This document shows, one piece after another, positions 1 through 6,862 of a stretch of 11,226 nucleotides of DNA. Source of the DNA: Chitinophagaceae bacterium (GTDB taxonomy: Bacteria; Bacteroidota; Bacteroidia; Chitinophagales; Chitinophagaceae); assembly GCA_025362915.1 (NCBI GenBank), contig JANYEU010000471.1, positions 1-11,226 of the forward strand, given 5' to 3'. Position numbers and translations under genes: made by a program. Every line of letters starts with the position of its first letter. The stretch's first letter is position 1. A model generated the notes under the pieces. That model was not told where the DNA came from, did no database searches, and saw only the letters and a list, made by a program, of their open reading frames with translations.

Positions 1-120
1 GATGGCGAGGTAGAGAAGTAATTAATCTCAATGGTTTAATAAAAAAGCGGATGTTTCATTAATGAAACATCCGCTTTTTTATTAAACCATTGAGATTAAT
101 TACTTCTCTACCTCGCCATC
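1..120. repeat. Perfect 120-bp inverted repeat (60-bp arms, no spacer)
   Basis: Bases 1-60 are the exact reverse complement of 61-120, centred between 60 and 61. The inner 40 bp (41-80) look like a natural hairpin terminator. The outer 40 bp on each side carry no hairpin function, and bases 103-120 are the last six codons of the DUF1573 gene, so plus-strand bases 1-21 spell the same C-terminus (DGEVEK and a stop) in mirror image. Either an assembly folded back on itself at the terminator, or there is a true inverted duplication with a second convergent gene copy to the left. I favour the artefact, because the repeat sits exactly at the sequence edge and has no mismatch. Confidence 0.93.
41..80 (-). 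terminator. Rho-independent terminator of the DUF1573 pair
   Basis: The stem GCGGATGTTTC / GAAACATCCGC has a six-base loop (ATTAAT). It is flanked by six A on one side and six T on the other, so it could act in both directions. On the minus strand it begins about 20 bases after the stop of the 120-residue DUF1573 gene. This core stands as a normal terminator whatever the cause of the longer palindrome around it. Confidence 0.85.
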
Positions 121-462
121 AATTTCTAAAACTGTAGGCTCGGCATGATTGGCAAACTTTACAGTAACATCTTTTTTAAATGTACCCATCGCCGCAGCAT
201 TGTATGTAACCTTTATCTTGGCTTCCTTTCCTTTCCCAATAGGTTCTTTTGGATATTCTGGTGTGGTACAACCACAACCAGCCATCGCATTTTCTACTAT
301 CAAAGGCTTGTTGCCTTCATTGGTGAAGGAAAAGTAGTAAGTAACAGGTTTGTTTTGTTTTATCTTTCCAAAACTATGCTTTACATCCTTGAATTTTATG
401 TCGCTTTGCGCAGACAATTTCAAACAAACAAACAAACAGAAAACAATTATTATCTTATTCAT
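100..462 (-). CDS. Exported DUF1573 domain protein, second gene of a pair
   Basis: A 120-residue protein of unknown function. Residues 1-19 form a signal peptide (basic Asn-Lys start, hydrophobic core, Ser-Ala-Gln end), so it is predicted to work in the periplasm or cell surface. The rest is one DUF1573 domain, a family with an Ig-like (HYDIN/ASH-type) beta-sandwich that is abundant in Bacteroidota. The family signature is clear: the FGKI segment at 31-34, then AGCGCTTP at 61-68, with two cysteines one residue apart. Its ATG lies 5 bp after the stop of the longer DUF1573 gene upstream, and a strong terminator follows, so the two form a two-gene operon. Its last six codons lie inside the edge palindrome. 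The family is certain; no enzymatic role can be read from the sequence. Confidence 0.9.
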   Translation of the reverse strand: MNKIIIVFCLFVCLKLSAQSDIKFKDVKHSFGKIKQNKPVTYYFSFTNEGNKPLIVENAMAGCGCTTPEYPKEPIGKGKEAKIKVTYNAAAMGTFKKDVTVKFANHAEPTVLEIDGEVEK

Positions 463-467
463 ATTTA

Positions 468-953
468 CTAATTAGATGGATTCTTAAGTTTTTGGGTTGC
501 ATCATTGGCTGGAGCCGGTTCTTCTGCTGGTTTAAAAGTTTCACCGTGGAAAGTAACTTGCTTTTGCAATCCACCACTAAAGAAGAACGTGACAAATTTT
601 GTAAAAGCACCATTTGTTCCACCATTAAATCCTAGTGTTACCACTTTAGACTTGCCTGGAGCAATCTTTTCACCCTTTGTATATCCTTTTGGTGTAGTAC
701 AACCACAGCCAGCTTGTACATTTTCTAGTGTAACAGAATCAGCACTAATGTTTTTTACAGTCACTTGGTACTCGGTTGGCTTGCCAAATACAATCTTACC
801 AAAGTTGAAATCAGCATTGGTAAACTGAAGTACACTATTAATGTCTTTCTTGGCATCAATAACACCTGGAGTGGTGGTTGTTATCATTTGTGCTTTGGTA
901 ACTGTTGCCATTGCCAAAAAAGCACATGCAATAAGGGTAATCTTTTTCATCAT
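468..953 (-). CDS. Exported DUF1573 domain protein, first gene of a pair
   Basis: A 161-residue paralogue of the gene downstream. Residues 1-22 are a signal peptide (MMKK start, hydrophobic core, ending Lys-Ala-Gln). The domain spans about 45-138, with FGKI at 51-54 and AGCGCTTP at 81-88 identical to the partner. It differs in a longer N-terminal lead and a Pro/Ala-rich tail from about 141 that looks disordered. Two adjacent ATG codons (951-953 and 948-950) are possible starts; I kept the outer one. The bases before it are A/T-rich with no purine-rich ribosome site, as is normal in Bacteroidota. I found no convincing promoter in the 177-bp divergent spacer for this side. A tandem duplication with later divergence explains the pair. 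Function unknown. Confidence 0.9.
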   Translation of the reverse strand: MMKKITLIACAFLAMATVTKAQMITTTTPGVIDAKKDINSVLQFTNADFNFGKIVFGKPTEYQVTVKNISADSVTLENVQAGCGCTTPKGYTKGEKIAPGKSKVVTLGFNGGTNGAFTKFVTFFFSGGLQKQVTFHGETFKPAEEPAPANDATQKLKNPSN

Positions 954-1099
954 TTTTAAATTTAAGCTGTAAAAATATCTTTTTAATTGGTCTTTTTACT
1001 AAATATCAAGCCAAAATTTTTTAGATGTACGACTTTAATATTTTTTTATATTCGTTGTCATATAATTTTCATCTTTGCGACGTTAATAAATCTATGGAG

Positions 1100-1126
1100 T
1101 TGAAGTGTCACTATTAATTACATTTG
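1100..1126 (+). promoter_or_regulatory. Candidate Bacteroidota promoter of the E1 gene, abutting ATG
   Basis: TACATTTG at 1119-1126 matches the Bacteroidota -7 box TAnnTTTG in every fixed base. A TTG at 1100-1102 could be the -33 element, though the 16-bp gap is a little short. Only four bases (TGCG) separate the box from the ATG at 1131, so the transcript would begin at or next to the start codon. A rival box, CATCTTTG at 1070-1077, has one mismatch and would give a leader of roughly 50 bases, but its nearest TTG (1055-1057) is only 12 bp away. Both may be used. Confidence 0.45.
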
Positions 1127-1130
1127 TGCG

Positions 1131-3521
1131 ATGGAACAATCTTTAAACTTGTCTTATAAAGACGATATGCTCTCTTATGATGGCTTCAGGAATGAAGTGT
1201 TACACGATTATAGGATGGCTATTTTTAGCCGCGAGGTAAGCCTTTTGGGTAGGAGGGAAGTATTGACAGGCAAGGCGAAGTTTGGCATTTTTGGTGATGG
1301 AAAAGAATTGGCACAGATAGCGATGGCCAAGTTTTTTAAGCCGGGAGATTTTAGGGCAGGTTATTATCGGGATCAGACCTTCATGTTTGCTTCTGGCTTG
1401 GCGAGTGCAGATCAGTTCTTTGCACAGCTATATGCCGATCCAGATATAAAAAATGAACCATTTAGTGCTGGCAGGCAGATGGTTTCCCACTTTGCCACAC
1501 GTAATGTAGACGAGAACGGTAATTGGATTGATTTGGCTAACAGAAAGAATATAACTTCGGATATGGCACCAACTGCTTCCCAGATGCCGCGTGCCTTAGG
1601 AATTGCTTTTGCCTCTAAATGCTTTAGGAATTCACCGCATTTAAGAAGATATGAAGGATTAAGCCATAATGGAAATGAAGTTTGTTTTTGTACCATTGGT
1701 GATGCAAGTACCAGCGAAGGGCACTTTTTAGAAGCCATAAATGCTGCCGGTGTATTGCAGGTTCCATTGGCCATCTTTGTTTGGGATGATGGATATGGCA
1801 TCTCGGTTCCTAAATCCCAACAAACAACCAAGGGATCTATTTCTGCTGCCTTGAAAGGTTTTCAAAAGATTGATGGTACCAATGGGATACATATATATAA
1901 GGTAAAGGCATGGGATTATCCCGGCATGTGTGAAGTGTTTGAAGAGGGTATCCAGAAAGCAAGGGAAACACATACGCCGGTATTATTTCATGTGGAAGAA
2001 GTAACGCAGCCACAGGGGCATAGCACAAGTGGCAGCCACGAGCGATATAAAAAGCCTGAGAGATTGCAATGGGAAAGGGATTGGGATTGCATCAAGAAAA
2101 TGCGCGAATGGATAATAGAAAATGGCATAGGAAGTGAGGAAGAGTTGCAGGTTTTTGAACTTGAAGCAAAAAACAAGGCACGTGATAGCAGGGATAAGGC
2201 TTGGGGAAATTACCTGCTTCCATTACAATTGCAGGTAGAAAAGGCCGTAGAGTTGGTAAAAGGAATTATTGTAAAGGATATTGAAACCCAAACTTACTTA
2301 CAGAAGCTTTGCACCAACCTGCAGCAAAATCCAGAACATTTCCGTAGGCACATCATGCGTACCTTGGCTTTGGCAATAGATGCCGCACCAAAGGGTACCA
2401 ACATACAAACCGTTAAGAAATACTATGATTTCTTGATGGAGCAAAACAAAAAACTATACAATACTTTCTTATACAATGAAGGGCCGAAAGCTATTTCTAA
2501 GGTAGAAGAGGTTAGACCACTTGTTCCTTTTGATGCACAACAATTTAATGGGTACGAGATATTGAATAAGTATTTTGACATCTTGTTTACACACAATCCT
2601 TTTGTGTTTGCTTTTGGAGAAGATGTTGGGATGATTGGCGATGTAAATCAAGGGTTTGCCGGTCTGCAATTGAAACATGGTGAGAACAGGATATTTGATA
2701 CTGGTATCCGCGAATTAACCATCATAGGACAGGCAATTGGTATGGCATTACGGGGATTGAGACCCATTGCAGAAATTCAATACTTGGATTATGTGGTGTA
2801 TGGTCTTCAACCGTTGACAGATGATGTGGCTACACTCCACTTCAGAACTTTTGGACAACAAAGCTGTCCTGTAATTATCCGTACCAGAGGACACCGTTTG
2901 GAGGGTATCTGGCATAGCGGTAGCCCAATGGGTATGATTATAAATGCCCTAAGAGGTATGCACGTTTGTGTGCCGCGCAATATGGTTCAGGCGGTGGGTA
3001 TGTATAATACCTTGCTGAAGGGTAACGATCCTGCAATAGTGGTGGAATGCCTGAATGGATATAGGCTGAAAGAAAAAATGCCTGCTAATCTGTTGGAATT
3101 GACCGTTCCATTGGGTGTTCCGGAAATCATCAAGGAAGGCACGGATATTACCATTGTATCTTATGGTTCTACGCTCCGTATCATTTATGATGCTGTGGAA
3201 AGACTGGAAAGGGAAGACATCAGTTGCGAAATTATTGATGTGCAAACACTCCTTCCTTTCGATATCAATCACCTAATATTGGCTTCATTAAAGAAAACAA
3301 ATCGAATTATATTTATTGATGAAGATGTGCCAGGTGGTGCCGCTGCTTATATGTACAACAAGGTGATGGAGGAACAAGGGGGTTATAAATGGATAGATGT
3401 TGCCCCAAGAACACTTACAGGTAAGGCACACCGTCCGGGTTATGGTAGCGATGGGGATTATTTCAGCAAGCCAAATGCTGAGGAAATTTCTGCCACTATC
3501 AGGGCAATGATAAATGAATAG
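1131..3521 (+). CDS. Fused alpha/beta E1 of a 2-oxo acid dehydrogenase (thiamine diphosphate-dependent)
   Basis: A 796-residue cytosolic enzyme that decarboxylates a 2-oxo acid and passes the acyl group to the lipoyl arm of an E2 partner, which is not encoded here. Residues ~20-335 are the E1-alpha half: the thiamine diphosphate motif starts at GDASTSEG (190-197) and ends in WDDGYGIS (218-225), and GHSTSG (296-301) matches the active-site loop. A helical linker covers ~340-470. The E1-beta half follows: FGEDVG (495-500), the cofactor-contacting Glu in TGIREL (524-529), the GIWHSGS histidine (H595), and a transketolase C-terminal domain ending GKAHRPGYG (764-772). In separate-chain E1-alpha the motif usually ends in Asn-Asn; here it is Asp-Asp. 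Substrate is uncertain: a branched-chain 2-oxo acid is likelier than pyruvate from the heterotetramer-type layout. It stands alone between its own promoter and terminator. Confidence 0.92.
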   Translation: MEQSLNLSYKDDMLSYDGFRNEVLHDYRMAIFSREVSLLGRREVLTGKAKFGIFGDGKELAQIAMAKFFKPGDFRAGYYRDQTFMFASGLASADQFFAQLYADPDIKNEPFSAGRQMVSHFATRNVDENGNWIDLANRKNITSDMAPTASQMPRALGIAFASKCFRNSPHLRRYEGLSHNGNEVCFCTIGDASTSEGHFLEAINAAGVLQVPLAIFVWDDGYGISVPKSQQTTKGSISAALKGFQKIDGTNGIHIYKVKAWDYPGMCEVFEEGIQKARETHTPVLFHVEEVTQPQGHSTSGSHERYKKPERLQWERDWDCIKKMREWIIENGIGSEEELQVFELEAKNKARDSRDKAWGNYLLPLQLQVEKAVELVKGIIVKDIETQTYLQKLCTNLQQNPEHFRRHIMRTLALAIDAAPKGTNIQTVKKYYDFLMEQNKKLYNTFLYNEGPKAISKVEEVRPLVPFDAQQFNGYEILNKYFDILFTHNPFVFAFGEDVGMIGDVNQGFAGLQLKHGENRIFDTGIRELTIIGQAIGMALRGLRPIAEIQYLDYVVYGLQPLTDDVATLHFRTFGQQSCPVIIRTRGHRLEGIWHSGSPMGMIINALRGMHVCVPRNMVQAVGMYNTLLKGNDPAIVVECLNGYRLKEKMPANLLELTVPLGVPEIIKEGTDITIVSYGSTLRIIYDAVERLEREDISCEIIDVQTLLPFDINHLILASLKKTNRIIFIDEDVPGGAAAYMYNKVMEEQGGYKWIDVAPRTLTGKAHRPGYGSDGDYFSKPNAEEISATIRAMINE

Positions 3522-3530
3522 ACAGGTTTT

Positions 3531-3672
3531 AGTCGATAGTCATAAGTCGATAGTCGTAGGTCGAGAGTTTTGAAGTATGTAAGAAAAGAGGCAGTTAGAG
3601 ATTATTCTTTTCAACTGCCTTTTTTCTTTTGACTCTTGACTATAGACTTTCGACTAATAGTTCATAACTCAT
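3531..3672. repeat. Two arms of 7-bp tandem repeats in opposite orientation around a terminator
   Basis: The left arm (3531-3572) consists of six heptads: AGTCGAT, AGTCATA, AGTCGAT, AGTCGTA, GGTCGAG, AGTTTTG. The right arm (3631-3672) has six: GACTCTT, GACTATA, GACTTTC, GACTAAT, AGTTCAT, AACTCAT. GACT is the complement of AGTC, so the arms are inverted relative to each other. In each, four or five heptads keep the tetramer and the outer or last ones decay. The arms are the same length (42 bp) and sit evenly about the terminator at 3584-3630, filling most of the 157-bp spacer between two convergent genes. The three bases after each tetramer vary freely, so it resembles a short tandemly repeated repetitive element rather than a protein-binding palindrome. 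Confidence 0.8.
3584..3630. terminator. Bidirectional terminator between the E1 and PhnA-like genes
   Basis: The stem AGGCAGTT (3589-3596) pairs exactly with AACTGCCT (3613-3620) over a 16-base loop. It is preceded by AAAA and followed by a T-run (3620-3625, then CTTTT), so it has a tail in either direction. The two flanking genes converge on it: the E1 stop is at 3519-3521 and the PhnA-like stop at 3679-3681. Confidence 0.8.
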
Positions 3673-3678
3673 ATTTAT

Positions 3679-4257
3679 CTACACTGCCTTCCGCACATAT
3701 TTGGTCAATATCACTATTGTGTGGCCTTCTATCTTTCCTTCTATTTGTTCTTCATTATCGGGTACCAATCTTATTTTTCGAACCATTGTTCCTTTAGAAG
3801 CTATAAAATTAGCCCCTTTTATATTAAGGTTTTGGGTAAGGATTATATTATCACCAGTGGCTAATACAACACCAAAACTATCTTTATGAACTACTTTGGA
3901 TGCTTCCATTTCGTCTTCCGCATTTGCCCACAATATAACTGCCTCATCCAAAGCCACTGATTCAATTGTTTCTGAAGCCCATTCTTCTGCACTTAGTTTT
4001 CCTAATAGTTTGTACGAAAGGGCTTGCACAGCCGGTACTTCGCTCCATATACTACCTGTAAGGCAACGCCAATAATTGGCATCCGAATAATCAGATTGGG
4101 TTATCTTTCCGTAACAATCCGGACATAAAGCCACAACATTGTCTATCGAATCAGCGTTCCTTGGTGGAACAGCATAAGCTTGGAACTCTGTGTTTCCAGT
4201 ACTGCATAACTCGCAGGTATTATTAGATCTACTTTGTAACTGAGGGTTTATTGCCAT
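3679..4257 (-). CDS. phnA: PhnA/YjdM-family zinc-ribbon protein
   Basis: A 192-residue cytosolic protein of the PhnA family (E. coli YjdM type). The N-terminal zinc ribbon has CELC (15-18) and CPDC (45-48), enough to bind one zinc. A middle region (~57-118, with YWRCLTGSIWSEVPAVQ) is typical of the longer, about 190-residue members. The C-terminal PhnA domain (~125-191) has the pattern DSFG...GDNIILTQNLNIKG and ends in a basic KYVRKAV. Despite its name and its link to alkylphosphonate use in E. coli, the family has no shown part in phosphonate breakdown and is distinct from phosphonoacetate hydrolase. No phosphonate gene is near. It is monocistronic, with its own promoter tight against ATG and a shared terminator. 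Confidence 0.9.
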   Translation of the reverse strand: MAINPQLQSRSNNTCELCSTGNTEFQAYAVPPRNADSIDNVVALCPDCYGKITQSDYSDANYWRCLTGSIWSEVPAVQALSYKLLGKLSAEEWASETIESVALDEAVILWANAEDEMEASKVVHKDSFGVVLATGDNIILTQNLNIKGANFIASKGTMVRKIRLVPDNEEQIEGKIEGHTIVILTKYVRKAV

Positions 4258-4261
4258 GCGG

Positions 4262-4290
4262 CGAATGTAGGGGGATAATTTTTACCTCAA
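4262..4290 (-). promoter_or_regulatory. Candidate promoter of the PhnA-like gene, abutting ATG
   Basis: Read on the minus strand, TTG (4290-4288) is followed after 18 bp by TACATTCG (4269-4262), one mismatch from TAnnTTTG. Four bases (CCGC) then lead into the ATG at 4257. The geometry from box to ATG is the same as at the E1 gene, so transcription would start at about the first base of the start codon. There is no room for a ribosome-binding site between box and ATG. Confidence 0.55.
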
Positions 4291-4493
4291 TGAACATAAG
4301 GTAAAGAAACACGAAGAACACAAAGTCTTGTAATAGATTTAAGTTATTAAAACCCTTCCGTTTCAACTACCTTGTTAGCTTTTGCCTTGTATTGGAAGCA
4401 GTTTATTTCGCCTTTAAAAGTAGGCGATGGTTAGTTTTAATCTTGTCCCATTACTCAGAATTTCCTCTAAGCAATTATAATTATTGTAAAAAT

Positions 4494-4550
4494 CAAGTGT
4501 ATATGCCATGATTTATCATGGGGATGGGGCTTATACAAGTGTATATGCCA
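4494..4550. repeat. 15-bp direct repeat, 42-bp period, with an internal palindrome
   Basis: CAAGTGTATATGCCA occurs at 4494-4508 and again, exactly, at 4536-4550. Between them CATGAT (4507-4512) and ATCATG (4515-4520) form a perfect 6-bp inverted repeat around TT, overlapping the end of the first copy. It lies 3' of both flanking minus-strand genes' coding parts, about 100 bp past the OmpA-family stop. Its role is unknown; it could be a decayed tandem repeat or a small mobile scar. Confidence 0.7.
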
Positions 4551-4650
4551 CAAAACATGACGTTTATAGGTTAATACAATTTTAGACGCCTATTTTCTTC
4601 ATGGAGGAAGACAGAATCAGAGTTTTTGATAAGTACTGGTACCCAACCCA

Positions 4651-6738
4651 TTACTTCTTGGTAGAAGCATTTATTTTTATTTCCACACGCCTGTTTAGCA
4701 CCCTTCCCTCTGGATTGTCGGTATTATCCGCCGATACATTTGGTGCCGCTGGAGTAGCCTTGCCATACGATTTCAACAGCATTCTTCCTGCATCAATACC
4801 CTGACTTACAATGTATGCCTTACAAGCTTCTGCCCTCGATTGACCAAGTTTCAAGTTATATTCCTCAGTTCCCTTCGCATCGGTGTATCCATTTATATCC
4901 AATGTAAGAGATATGGTAGGATATTTTTTTAGTATGGAAACCACTTCGTTCAATACCGTAACACCTTCTTTTTTCACGATTGATTTATCAAAATCAAAAT
5001 AAACAATCAGTGGCTTCTCGCTTATATTGATGGAGTCTTTTACCTGTTCTACACTCTTGGTAACTTCCACGGGTGTAGGGTTCAAGCAAATATTTATCGT
5101 ATCTACCACATCTTCTGTCAATTCTTTTTTATGTGTAGGCACTGGCTGATTTGCTGTTATATATCCTTCTTTTGAAACTGCCAAACCGGTAACTCCCTTC
5201 GAAGATTTTATCTTGAAATAGCCCTTGTCATCCGTAGTTATTTTTGCACCTTGCTTTTTACGTTTCGCCCCTTCAATATTGGCACCAGCTATCGGGTTTC
5301 CAGTACTGCAATCCTTGATATAGCCAATGATGGATTGTTTATATTTCTTTGCCTGATAGGTCTTATTCAATGCAAAAATTTCCAGACAACAATCAGATGC
5401 TCTATCCGAACTTATATATGCTTTCTTCAATAAACTATCCGAAGAAGTACTAAAAAAGTAAATATCATCCTTCGGCGAGTTTACAGGGTATCCAAGATTT
5501 ACGGGAGATTGCAAAGTGGTAATTTCTCCAGCGGAAGCATAAATATCAAAGCCCCCCATTCCATCGTAACCCTTACTGGCAAACACCAACATCTTGCTGG
5601 CCACGTGATAGAAAGGTGCTTCTTCATCTTCTTTTGTATTAATAGATTTTAGGTTGAATGGCTCGCCTACAGTTCCAGAATTATCCAAAGGGGCAGCCCA
5701 TATATCATAGCCGCCTACACCGCCATCCCTGTTTGATGCAAACAATAAATACTTGCCATCCTGGGAAACCGAAGGCTGTATGGCATTGTATCCTGCCTTG
5801 TTTATTCTGTCGTCAAGCTTGGTTGGTTCGCCCCATTTACCATCGCTTTCCTTCTTGCTTACATACAATGCAATCGACAATTTATCATCGGAAGTGGTGC
5901 TTCTGCTAAAGAAAAGCTTGCTATTATCTGGTGTAAAGGCCGCTGTAGCTTCGTTGATGGACAACTTTGATGGAAACCTAAGCATGGTTGCCTTGCCACT
6001 GATAGAATCGTCGGTACTGATTGTATTGGCAAACAGGTGGTTTACGTGCATGTTTGTGCGGCTGTATTTATTTACCGTATCCACTATCCTTGCCGAAGTA
6101 AATATCAACGTGTCCTTGATGAACACCGGCGCATAAGCACCTTCAGCTTGGTCGATATTGCCCCTTAGTTTCTTTAAAGAAAACTGCTTTTGGCTTTCAC
6201 TTCCCAACTGATTTTTTATATAACTGAGGGTAGCCAACTCCTTATTGCCCATTTCTACACGGGCATTATCTGCTTGGTTTTCGGCAATAAAGGTTTTAAA
6301 TTGAGTGGTAGCCTCATCAAATTTGTTGTTGCTACGCAAACATACTCCGTACCAATATCTAGCGAGAGGGTAGGAGGGTGCAGGATTTTGCAATAAACGG
6401 GCATAACACTTCTCGGCACGCAGATAATGGTTCTGGTTACGATAGCTTTCTGCCATGTTATAGGCAATATGGTCTGTAACCAACGGACTGGTGGCAATAA
6501 TGTTATCCGCCACCGCAGTACTATCTGCCTTTGCCGTAGGATAAATCTTTTTCTGACCATAAGGCGTAAAAGAAACAACTGGCTTCCTGATGCCCAGATA
6601 AATTTCGTAGTTAACGATGGCATTGTAATAATCGCCCTTATCAAAGAATTTATCAGCAGATTTTAGTTCGAATTTAGGCTGAGCCATTACGCTTATTTGC
6701 AGTAACAGACCGAGGCAGAGTATAATATTTCTTTTCAT
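4651..6738 (-). CDS. PorE-like envelope protein: TPR-like, PD40 propeller, regulatory-like and OmpA C-terminal domains
   Basis: A 695-residue exported protein, likely an outer-membrane-associated peptidoglycan anchor of T9SS. Signal peptide 1-20 (ends VMAQ). TPR-like helices ~24-178, including KFFDKGDYYNAIVNYE and AYNMAESYR. A beta-propeller of PD40/WD40-like repeats spans ~195-455, seen in repeated phrases such as FTPDNSKLFFSR (268-279) and SQDGKYLLFASNRDGGVGGYDIW (325-347). A carboxypeptidase regulatory-like domain is at ~467-552. The OmpA C-terminal domain covers ~578-690, with FDFDKS, the peptidoglycan-contacting Asp of NGYTD (616-620) and the Arg of NRRVEI (682-687). This is the domain order of PorE in Porphyromonas gingivalis. 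PorE is a lipoprotein, but here the only early Cys (residue 8) is too near the start for a lipobox. It is the last gene of the cluster, 124 bp after porP/sprF. Confidence 0.88.
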   Translation of the reverse strand: MKRNIILCLGLLLQISVMAQPKFELKSADKFFDKGDYYNAIVNYEIYLGIRKPVVSFTPYGQKKIYPTAKADSTAVADNIIATSPLVTDHIAYNMAESYRNQNHYLRAEKCYARLLQNPAPSYPLARYWYGVCLRSNNKFDEATTQFKTFIAENQADNARVEMGNKELATLSYIKNQLGSESQKQFSLKKLRGNIDQAEGAYAPVFIKDTLIFTSARIVDTVNKYSRTNMHVNHLFANTISTDDSISGKATMLRFPSKLSINEATAAFTPDNSKLFFSRSTTSDDKLSIALYVSKKESDGKWGEPTKLDDRINKAGYNAIQPSVSQDGKYLLFASNRDGGVGGYDIWAAPLDNSGTVGEPFNLKSINTKEDEEAPFYHVASKMLVFASKGYDGMGGFDIYASAGEITTLQSPVNLGYPVNSPKDDIYFFSTSSDSLLKKAYISSDRASDCCLEIFALNKTYQAKKYKQSIIGYIKDCSTGNPIAGANIEGAKRKKQGAKITTDDKGYFKIKSSKGVTGLAVSKEGYITANQPVPTHKKELTEDVVDTINICLNPTPVEVTKSVEQVKDSINISEKPLIVYFDFDKSIVKKEGVTVLNEVVSILKKYPTISLTLDINGYTDAKGTEEYNLKLGQSRAEACKAYIVSQGIDAGRMLLKSYGKATPAAPNVSADNTDNPEGRVLNRRVEIKINASTKK

Positions 6739-6862
6739 TGAAATGAGTTAATCAGTGGTAAAATAAGGTGGTGAATTTGTTTATTAAAATCAATAAATGG
6801 TAATCATTTAAAATTAAATAAACCAATCATTGTTTATCATTCAAATCATTTAATCAGTAATG

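Larger units (their letters stand above)
4258..4650. other. 393-bp noncoding spacer with small repeats
   Basis: No credible gene in any frame. It holds the PhnA-side promoter; a 9-bp tandem pair AACACGAAG / AACACAAAG (4308-4325, one mismatch); a 6-bp hairpin TCGCCT / AGGCGA (4408-4413, 4422-4427) with an 8-base loop but no T-run, so not a good terminator; and a 15-bp direct repeat further right. The three-gene cluster ends at 4651, yet I see no clear terminator for it here. Confidence 0.6.

Noticed and set aside
3679..4257. Phosphonate-degrading enzyme
   Set aside because: The name phnA is historical. The protein is a zinc-ribbon plus PhnA domain, unrelated to phosphonoacetate hydrolase, with no phosphonate genes nearby.
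4408..4427. Terminator for the secretion cluster
   Set aside because: The 6-bp stem is sound, but on the minus strand no T-run follows and it lies more than 220 bp past the stop.
4601..4804. Plus-strand 67-codon gene at the end of the spacer
   Set aside because: Two thirds of it is antisense to the OmpA C-terminal coding part, and it matches no family.
6427..6666. Open frames on the opposite strand of the PorE-like gene and of the other large genes
   Set aside because: They lie wholly inside well-supported genes, have odd composition and no start signals; they are antisense shadows.
4651..6738. PorE-like protein as a lipoprotein
   Set aside because: The only early Cys is residue 8, inside the hydrophobic core and too near the start; the signal peptide ends in a normal Ala-Gln site.
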